Positions 1 through 4,229 of a stretch of DNA of 5,050 nucleotides are shown in pieces (positions within the stretch are counted from its first letter, which is position 1; the number at the start of each line of letters is the position of its first letter). The position numbers and the translations under genes are program-made. The notes beneath the pieces are model-generated. The model did not search any database. It was not told the DNA's origin and worked only from the letters and a program-made list of their open reading frames with translations. Origin of the DNA: Ruminococcus sp. (GTDB lineage Bacteria > Bacillota > Clostridia > Oscillospirales > Ruminococcaceae); the NCBI GenBank assembly GCA_003446315.1, contig DMBA01000192.1, forward strand, positions 1 through 5,050. Direction: 5' to 3'.

Positions 1-105
1 GCACAGCATCCCGAAAAACGCATTGCAATGGGTCAGCGTGCAGGTGCACTCTTTGCAAAAAATACCGATCAGCAGATATGGGATGTCATCCGGAAAATCG
101 TTTGA
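1..105 (+). CDS. murG: 3' end of probable murG (lipid II-forming GlcNAc transferase), partial
   Basis: Frame 1 is open from the left edge to a TGA at 103-105 and encodes 34 residues (AQHPEKRIAMGQRAGALFAK, then a segment ending in IRKIV). The pattern of a helix with 'MG..A' followed by a polar stretch and a short final helix resembles the C-terminus of MurG and other GT-B glycosyltransferases. MurG adds GlcNAc to lipid I at the inner face of the membrane. The call leans on context, because murG often lies just upstream of murA/murB and ftsQ in Gram-positive dcw clusters. No catalytic residue is inside the window, so another gene ending here cannot be excluded. The gap to murA is 100 bases with no terminator seen, so co-transcription is plausible. 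Confidence 0.55.
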   Translation, partial: AQHPEKRIAMGQRAGALFAKNTDQQIWDVIRKIV

Positions 106-192
106 TGCGATCGGATGCCCAGGCAACTGACCATGAACCAATTTCTGTTTTTTGCATACGCTAATGACAAACGGCTGATTGCTGATTTGTGT

Positions 193-200
193 GAGGTGAT
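193..200 (+). promoter_or_regulatory. Ribosome binding site of murA
   Basis: GAGGTGAT is an 8-base match to the 3' end of 16S rRNA, placed 5 bases before the ATG at 206. It fixes the murA start. The rest of the gap at 106-205 shows no convincing promoter or terminator. It does contain a tandem GCTGATT GCTGATT, which has no clear meaning. Confidence 0.85.
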
Positions 201-205
201 GCATC

Positions 206-1513
206 ATGACAGAGGAAATCTTAAAAATCTACGGCGGCAGCCCGCTGCACGGCGAATTGACCGTTCAGGGTGCCAAAAACAGTGCACTCCCGCTGATGGC
301 TGCTGCTTTGCTTTGCTCCGGCGAAACCGTTCTTTCCAATGTGCCCGAATTGACCGACGTTTTTGCTGCAAGCCGTATCCTGAATAAACTCGGATGCAGA
401 TGCAGCGTTTCTGCCAATACGGTGACGGTTTCGCAATCCTGCTCCGATTGCTGCGAGATCCCCGATGCCGATATGCGGGCGATGCGCTCGTCGATCATGT
501 TTCTCGGCCCTGTGCTCGGTCGGTGCGGGAAGTGTATTCTGACGATGCCCGGCGGGTGTGAGCTCGGCCCCAGACCCATTGACCTGCATCTCGATGCCAT
601 GCGAAGGCTCGGCGTGCGCATCCGGGAGGCTGACGGCAAGATCTTTTGCAGCGCCGACCGGCTCATCGGTACCCATATCCATTTGCCGTTTCCGTCGGTC
701 GGGGTGACAGAAAATGTCATCATGGCTGCCGTTTGCGCGGATGGCGAAACCGTTCTTTCCAATGCCGCCCGTGAACCCGAAATCGTCGATCTTGCGGCGT
801 TTTTGCAAAACGGCGGTGCGAAAATATCCGGCGCGGGCAGCAGTACGGTCATCATTCAGGGCGGAAATCTGCCAAACGGCTCTGCATTCCGCGTGATGCC
901 CGATCGCATTGCTGCCATGACCTTTCTTTGTGCCGGTGCTGCCGCAGGCGGTACCATTTGCGTGCGCGGTGTCATCCCGCAGCACCTCGAAAGCTGTCTG
1001 GATGTGCTCGATGCAGCCGGATGCAGCATCGGGATCTGCGGCGATCGCATCTTCCTCGATCGCTCCGGTGCGCTCCGCAGCGTGCGCTATATCCGCACCA
1101 TGCCGTATCCCGGTTTTCCGACCGATGCGCAGGCGCTCCTGTGTGCCGCACTCGCTGCCGCTTCCGGTACCAGTGTCATGGAGGAAACCATCTTCGAATG
1201 CCGCTATAAACATGTCGGGGAATTGCTCAGAATGGGCGCAGATATCCGTGTGTCCGGCAGAACCGCTGTCATCAACGGGGTACATAAACTGCACGGCGCT
1301 GCCGTTGAAGCAATGGATCTGCGCGGCGGTGCAGCGCTCGCGGTTGCTGCTGCCGGTGCCGACGGCGTGACCGTTTTGCACGGATTGCATCATATTGACC
1401 GCGGCTATGAGCATTTTGCAGAAACTTTCAACATGCTCGGATGCCGTACCGAAAGAATGCTGTTTTCTTCGTCAGAGCGTAAAAAACCGTATGATGGGCG
1501 TGTAGATTGTTGA
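206..1513 (+). CDS. murA: UDP-N-acetylglucosamine 1-carboxyvinyltransferase (MurA)
   Basis: This cytoplasmic enzyme moves enolpyruvate from PEP to UDP-GlcNAc, the first committed step of peptidoglycan synthesis. The protein has 435 residues, against the usual 415-430. Family hallmarks appear in order: QGAKNSALPL (Lys24-Asn25, equivalent to E. coli K22/N23), MRSSIMFLGP (91-102), the catalytic loop PGGCELGPRPIDLHL with Cys118, SVGVTENVIMAAV (164-176), EPEIVDLAAFLQNGGAKISG (190-209), PDRIAAMTF (232-240), YPGFPTDAQ with Asp307, DLRGGAA (371-377) and HIDRGYEH (396-403). The active-site Cys is present rather than the Asp of naturally fosfomycin-resistant enzymes, so the enzyme is predicted to be fosfomycin-sensitive. 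The start is set by the ribosome site at 193-200. Two oddities stand out. There are 20 cysteines (about 4.6%), and a basic/Ser tail of about 15 residues ends in Cys. The segment usually written FENR is FECR here. Confidence 0.97.
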   Translation: MTEEILKIYGGSPLHGELTVQGAKNSALPLMAAALLCSGETVLSNVPELTDVFAASRILNKLGCRCSVSANTVTVSQSCSDCCEIPDADMRAMRSSIMFLGPVLGRCGKCILTMPGGCELGPRPIDLHLDAMRRLGVRIREADGKIFCSADRLIGTHIHLPFPSVGVTENVIMAAVCADGETVLSNAAREPEIVDLAAFLQNGGAKISGAGSSTVIIQGGNLPNGSAFRVMPDRIAAMTFLCAGAAAGGTICVRGVIPQHLESCLDVLDAAGCSIGICGDRIFLDRSGALRSVRYIRTMPYPGFPTDAQALLCAALAAASGTSVMEETIFECRYKHVGELLRMGADIRVSGRTAVINGVHKLHGAAVEAMDLRGGAALAVAAAGADGVTVLHGLHHIDRGYEHFAETFNMLGCRTERMLFSSSERKKPYDGRVDC

Positions 1514-1528
1514 AAACTCTGTGGAAAG
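1508..1528 (+). repeat. Direct repeat, copy 1 (overlaps murA stop codon)
   Basis: A 21-bp unit, TGTTGAAAACTCTGTGGAAAG in two parts (TGTTGAAAACT + CTGTGGAAAG), recurs exactly 84 bp downstream with 19 of 21 bases identical. This copy includes the TGA stop of murA (1511-1513). Its right half, read on the minus strand, is CTTTCCACA, one base away from the DnaA-box pattern TTWTNCACA. A partial third copy (AAAACTGTTGAA) lies at 1534-1545. Confidence 0.75.
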
Positions 1529-1591
1529 AGTGCAAAACTGTTGAATCCAAAGGGGAAAGATGCCGGATTCAGCGTAAATACGACATATGAG

Positions 1592-1612
1592 TGTTGAAAA
1601 CTATGTGGAAAT
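1592..1612 (+). repeat. Direct repeat, copy 2
   Basis: This is the second copy of the 21-bp unit, differing from copy 1 only at 1603 (A for C) and 1612 (T for G). The 84-bp offset equals about eight helical turns, so both copies would face the same side of the DNA. Its right half on the minus strand reads ATTTCCACA, again a near DnaA box. Confidence 0.75.
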
Positions 1613-1655
1613 TGTGGGAAAACCCTGCGGCATCATGCAACAGATTTTCCACAAT
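1604..1655. promoter_or_regulatory. DnaA-box-like cluster with inverted repeat
   Basis: Three DnaA-box-like 9-mers lie here. Those at 1604-1612 and 1613-1621 are on the minus strand and each has one mismatch to TTWTNCACA. The one at 1645-1653 is TTTTCCACA on the plus strand and matches the relaxed consensus fully. The last two also form an inverted repeat, 1611-1622 with 1645-1655, giving 11 paired bases and one bulged G around a 22-base loop. A fourth near-match is at 1520-1528. Binding by DnaA is an inference. A structural role in the RNA is the alternative, but no T-tract follows, so this is not an intrinsic terminator. Confidence 0.4.
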
Positions 1656-1673
1656 CCGGTAAAGCAATATAAT
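1646..1673 (+). promoter_or_regulatory. Candidate sigma-A promoter of ftsQ
   Basis: A perfect -10 hexamer TATAAT lies at 1668-1673. The best -35 is TTTCCA at 1646-1651 (16-bp spacer, 4 of 6 matches), which is weak. Transcription would start near 1680 and leave a leader of only about 20 bases before the ftsQ start. The -35 region overlaps the DnaA-box-like TTTTCCACA at 1645-1653, so a bound protein there could block or assist polymerase. Read-through from murA is also possible because no terminator separates the genes. Confidence 0.5.
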
Positions 1674-1684
1674 CATAAAATGAG

Positions 1685-1689
1685 AGGAG
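1685..1689 (+). promoter_or_regulatory. Ribosome binding site of ftsQ
   Basis: AGGAG at 1685-1689 lies 11 bases before the TTG at 1701. The spacing is somewhat long, but no ATG or GTG in the right frame is closer. The next in-frame choice is GTG at 1713, which would be farther away. Confidence 0.65.
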
Positions 1690-1700
1690 TGTGACCACAT

Positions 1701-2636
1701 TTGCGGGACGTTGTGAAAACAAGCGTGAAGCGAAAACAAACCCCGAAACGGAGCCGCAGACGCACCAGAAAACATACTGCCTATATTACCCTTGTGCTGG
1801 TGCTTGTCGCCGGTATCGGCATTGCCCTCTCCATGACCCTGTTTTTCAATATCAGCGAGATCAGCGTCATCAACGAAACCGATACGCCGAATGAGGAGAT
1901 CATTGCACTCAGCGGCATCAAAAAGGGCGATAATCTTGTGCGGATTGATCCTGCGATTGCAGCAGAAAAAGTGCGTGCCAACGTGGTTTATGCAGAAGAT
2001 GTAACCGTTGAGCGCGTCTTTCCTTCCACCGTGCAGATCACCGTCAAAAAAGCGGAGCCGATCGCCAATATCTCCCAGAGCTACGGCTATCTGCTCGTCA
2101 GCCGTTCCAACCGTGTGCTTGAAGAACTCAAGGAAGCGCCGAGAGAAGGGCTGATTGTTGTCACCGGCTATAACCCTGCACAGGGTACCATCGGCATGGT
2201 GCTCAAGTCCGAAGATGAGAAGCGGGATAATGTTCTCAAAACCCTGACTTCGGCTGTCGCGGAATGCAATAATGAACAAATTAAATCTATTGATATGACC
2301 GATCAGAGCGATATTCTCGTGCAATTTGGTGAAAATGTTGTTTTCCACATGGGAAGCGCCGGCGATGCTGTTTATAAACTCAGACTCGCTGCCAAAACGA
2401 TCGAACAGATCAATCCGCGGAAAAAATATCGCCTGACGATGGTCAAAAATAACCAGATTTCCGTCATTCCGGAAGATGCCATCCGCAGCACAACGCAGAA
2501 TACCGGTGACGATCACGACAATCAGGATGATGACGAACAGGATGACAATGCTTCTGAGACAACAATGACAACACGACCGAATGACGATGATACGACCACC
2601 ACAAGCACCACAGAAACAACAGAATTTGCGTGGTAA
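1701..2636 (+). CDS. ftsQ: Cell division protein FtsQ/DivIB, POTRA domain
   Basis: This single-pass membrane protein of the divisome works with FtsL/DivIC and FtsB in activating septal wall synthesis. It has 311 residues from a TTG start. Residues 1-25 are strongly basic and cytoplasmic (RKQTPKRSRRRTRK). One membrane segment spans about 26-49. A POTRA domain follows at about 50-118, with the typical opening FNISEISVINE, the core SGIKKGDNLVRID, and the close VFPSTVQITVKKAEPIA. The beta domain is about 119-258. The last ~48 residues (264-311) are low complexity, rich in Asp, Thr, Asn and Glu, and would lie outside the cell. The gene sits between murA and ftsZ, the usual place for this family. 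The start is not fully certain because the ribosome site is 11 bases away. GTG at 1713 would remove only four residues and keep the basic tail. Confidence 0.88.
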   Translation: MRDVVKTSVKRKQTPKRSRRRTRKHTAYITLVLVLVAGIGIALSMTLFFNISEISVINETDTPNEEIIALSGIKKGDNLVRIDPAIAAEKVRANVVYAEDVTVERVFPSTVQITVKKAEPIANISQSYGYLLVSRSNRVLEELKEAPREGLIVVTGYNPAQGTIGMVLKSEDEKRDNVLKTLTSAVAECNNEQIKSIDMTDQSDILVQFGENVVFHMGSAGDAVYKLRLAAKTIEQINPRKKYRLTMVKNNQISVIPEDAIRSTTQNTGDDHDNQDDDEQDDNASETTMTTRPNDDDTTTTSTTETTEFAW

Positions 2637-2679
2637 GAAAAAATATTTTGTAAGCATTCTACAAATTGTTGAAATGGGC

Positions 2680-2708
2680 TTGCAATCACAATCAAGTTGT
2701 GATAAAAT
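2680..2708 (+). promoter_or_regulatory. Sigma-A promoter of ftsZ with extended -10
   Basis: TTGCAA (2680-2685), a 17-bp spacer, and TAAAAT (2703-2708) preceded by TG at 2700-2701 make a strong vegetative promoter. Transcription is expected to start near 2714-2716, giving an ftsZ leader of about 60 bases. This promoter lets ftsZ be expressed above, or independently of, ftsQ. Confidence 0.75.
2685..2703. promoter_or_regulatory. Perfect 7-5-7 palindrome in the ftsZ promoter spacer (operator-like)
   Basis: ATCACAA (2685-2691), TCAAG, TTGTGAT (2697-2703) is a perfect inverted repeat. It fills the region from the last base of the -35 to the first base of the -10, where a dimeric regulator would block polymerase. 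The half-sites are in the opposite order to a CRP-type site (TGTGA..TCACA). The regulator is unknown. Confidence 0.45.
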
Positions 2709-2762
2709 GTAATATATGTTTGTAGGCGGCTCTGTCGTCCCGATCCTTTGGGCTGTCGAAAT

Positions 2763-2767
2763 GGAGG
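2763..2767 (+). promoter_or_regulatory. Ribosome binding site of ftsZ
   Basis: GGAGG lies 7 bases before the ATG at 2775, which is ideal spacing. It decides the start against the in-frame TTG at 2748, which has no ribosome site and would add nine non-family residues. Confidence 0.92.
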
Positions 2768-2774
2768 AACTTTG

Positions 2775-3935
2775 ATGACTGATTTTGTATATGAAGATTC
2801 ATTTGACCCGCAGGTGAATATTAAGGTTGTCGGTGTCGGCGGCGGCGGCGGTAACGCGCTGGACTGCATGGTACAGGCGGATGTGAAAAACATTGAGTAT
2901 ATTGCAGTGAATACCGATGCAAAGGCACTGCTGAATTCAAAGGCAACTACCCGTATCCAGATCGGCGCAAAACTGACAAAGGGCCGCGGCGCAGGTAACC
3001 GCCCGGAGGTCGGCAGACAGTCTGCTGAGGAAAACCGCGATGAGATCAGCAATGCACTCAAGGGTGCCGATATGATCTTTATTACCGCAGGTATGGGCGG
3101 CGGTACCGGTACCGGTGCAGCTCCCGTTGTTGCGCAGATCGCACAGGAGCTCGGTATCCTGACGGTCGCCGTTGTCACGAAGCCGTTTGCTTTTGAGCGC
3201 GAACAGAAAATGGCACAGGCGGTACGCGGTATTGATACACTGAAAAAATACGTTGATTCGCTTGTTGTGATCCCGAATGAGCGTCTGCTCGTCGGTGTTG
3301 ACAAGCCCCTGACCATGCGTCAGAGCTTTGCAATGGCGGACGATATTCTCCGCACCGGTGTGCAGTCCATCTCCGATCTGATCGTTGAGGACGGCTACAT
3401 TAACCTCGACTTTGCTGATGTTTCGACCATCATGAAGGGCGCAGGTTATGCGCATATGGCAATCGGTCACGGTGCCGGCAAGAATAAGGCTGATGAAGCT
3501 GCTACCACCGTTATCTCCAGCCCGCTGCTCGAAACTTCGATCAAGGGTGCAAAGCGCCTGCTCATTAACATCGCTATGAGTGAGGATGTGCTTTCCTCTG
3601 AGGTCGATATGGCGACCCAGAAGATCACCGAGACCGCAGCGCCCGGCGTTGAGGTCATCCTCGGTACTGCTTTCAAGGAGGATATGAGCGACGAGATGGT
3701 GATTACCGTCATCGCTGCCGGTTACGACGAGAAAGATTCGCCCGCGATCGACGATGTTCCGCTGCCTGCTTCCAATGCGCAGTCTGAACCGATCCCGGTT
3801 AAGAATCCGCTGGTCGATAACTTCGCTTCCGTTGATCCGCGGAAACCCGCTGCACAGCGTCCTTCTTCTGCGATCCCGCGTCTTGATGATGATGACGATC
3901 TGTCCGAAATCTTCAAGATCCTCGATAAAAAATAA
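2775..3935 (+). CDS. ftsZ: Cell division protein FtsZ (tubulin-like GTPase)
   Basis: FtsZ polymerises with GTP under the membrane at midcell and organises septal wall synthesis. From the ATG at 2775 it has 386 residues, a normal length. Visible motifs are the N-terminal glycine loop GVGGGGGNA (20-28), VNTDAKAL (45-52), the tubulin/FtsZ signature GGGTGTG (108-114) in a loop ending AAP, PNERLL (167-172), and the T7 synergy loop NLDFADV (210-216) with the catalytic acids Asp212 and Asp215. The C-terminal GTPase subdomain ends near 317 (VIAAGYD). A flexible linker of about 50 residues (320-370) follows, then a five-Asp run and the tail LSEIFKILDKK. That tail is not the usual DIPxFLRxx peptide: the Pro and Arg are missing. 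The gene has its own promoter upstream and a strong terminator downstream, and no ftsA precedes it. Confidence 0.98.
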   Translation: MTDFVYEDSFDPQVNIKVVGVGGGGGNALDCMVQADVKNIEYIAVNTDAKALLNSKATTRIQIGAKLTKGRGAGNRPEVGRQSAEENRDEISNALKGADMIFITAGMGGGTGTGAAPVVAQIAQELGILTVAVVTKPFAFEREQKMAQAVRGIDTLKKYVDSLVVIPNERLLVGVDKPLTMRQSFAMADDILRTGVQSISDLIVEDGYINLDFADVSTIMKGAGYAHMAIGHGAGKNKADEAATTVISSPLLETSIKGAKRLLINIAMSEDVLSSEVDMATQKITETAAPGVEVILGTAFKEDMSDEMVITVIAAGYDEKDSPAIDDVPLPASNAQSEPIPVKNPLVDNFASVDPRKPAAQRPSSAIPRLDDDDDLSEIFKILDKK

Positions 3936-3949
3936 TCGTTCCGAATCCG

Positions 3950-3990
3950 AAACAGCAGAGTGTCATTTTGTGACATTCTGCTGTTTTTTT
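3950..3990 (+). terminator. Intrinsic terminator after ftsZ
   Basis: A 15-bp stem pairs 3951-3965 with 3971-3985 (one G-U pair). The loop is the 5 bases TTTTG, and seven T's follow at 3984-3990. It begins 15 bases after the ftsZ stop. The T-tract extends the stem with A3950, so the hairpin could also work partly in reverse, but no gene reads in from the right. Confidence 0.93.
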
Positions 3991-4068
3991 GTCGAATGTC
4001 CCGGATTTTGGAAATGATATATAGTGAAATTGCACGAAAATCTATCGAATAATTCTACATAAAACAGC

Positions 4069-4097
4069 TTGAAAAAAGAAAGAAAATATGTTATCAT
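4069..4097 (+). promoter_or_regulatory. Sigma-A promoter of the coiled-coil gene
   Basis: TTGAAA (4069-4074), a 17-bp spacer, and TATCAT (4092-4097) with an extended -10 TG at 4089-4090 lie in an A/T-rich stretch. The start of transcription is expected near 4104, about 125 bases before the ATG at 4230. With the terminator at 3950-3990 this makes the downstream gene a separate unit. The other 75 bases between the terminator and this promoter show nothing clear. Confidence 0.75.
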
Positions 4098-4112
4098 AAT
4101 ATATGGTACTAC

Positions 4113-4184
4113 AGGGACGTGTGATGAATCTTTATGCTTCGGCTGCATCCGCGAACAGCCGATACCGTATATTCGGATGTCCCT
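4113..4184 (+). ncRNA. Candidate structured 5' leader RNA with possible pseudoknot
   Basis: The leader folds into a closed unit that starts about 9 bases after the predicted transcription start. P1 pairs AGGGACGT (4113-4120) with ATGTCCCT (4177-4184), 8 bp with one G-U. P2 pairs TCGGCTG (4139-4145) with CAGCCGA (4156-4162), 7 perfect bp around a 10-base loop. That loop contains ATCCG (4147-4151), an exact complement of CGGAT (4174-4178) beside P1, so a loop-to-tail pseudoknot is possible, at the cost of two P1 pairs. A competing small hairpin is CCG/CGG at 4165-4167/4174-4176. After P1, GCAAA (4192-4196) can pair with TTTGC (4206-4210) directly before the ribosome site, so a link to translation is imaginable. 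I do not recognise it as a known riboswitch. Function is unknown. Confidence 0.45.
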
Positions 4185-4210
4185 TTAACCGGCAAATTTC
4201 ATTTTTTTGC

Positions 4211-4222
4211 GGAGGATTGGAG
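4211..4222 (+). promoter_or_regulatory. Double ribosome binding site of the coiled-coil gene
   Basis: Two purine motifs precede the ATG at 4230. GGAGG at 4211-4215 is 14 bases away, which is too far for ideal use. GGAG at 4219-4222 is 7 bases away. No in-frame start lies between them, so ATG 4230 stands, probably served by the nearer site. Confidence 0.65.
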
Positions 4223-4229
4223 CGTACTT

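Noticed and set aside
115..387. 90-residue plus-strand frame starting in the murG-murA gap
   Set aside because: It overlaps murA in another frame, has no ribosome site, and its product resembles nothing known. It is a shadow frame.
221..1414. 397-residue minus-strand open frame opposite murA
   Set aside because: It is fully antisense to a clear MurA gene, has a His/Gly/Ala-rich sequence without domain features, and has no promoter or ribosome site. It is a by-product of murA codon bias.
1539..1574. Hairpin 1539-1548 with 1565-1574 as a murA terminator
   Set aside because: The stem has only 10 pairs with two G-U, a 16-base loop, and no following T-tract.
1569..2657. 362-residue minus-strand open frame opposite ftsQ
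   Set aside because: It covers an evident ftsQ. Its apparent Val/Ile-rich start is the reverse of the Asp/Thr codon runs in the FtsQ tail, and no family motif is visible.
2721..2774. Regulatory structure in the ftsZ leader, with CTGTCG repeated at 2732 and 2753 and a weak TCC/GGA pairing near the ribosome site
   Set aside because: The pairings are short and interrupted. The repeat is only six bases and could be chance.
2748..2774. Upstream in-frame TTG start for ftsZ
   Set aside because: The ATG at 2775 has an ideal GGAGG 7 bases upstream and gives the normal FtsZ N-terminus. The extension would also translate through that ribosome site.
4189..4212. T-rich stretch 4202-4208 as a second terminator or riboswitch expression platform
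   Set aside because: The T-tract is not directly preceded by a strong GC hairpin. The nearby CC(G)GCAAA/TTTGCGG pairing includes the T's themselves, so it does not look like a terminator. A translational effect remains only a guess.
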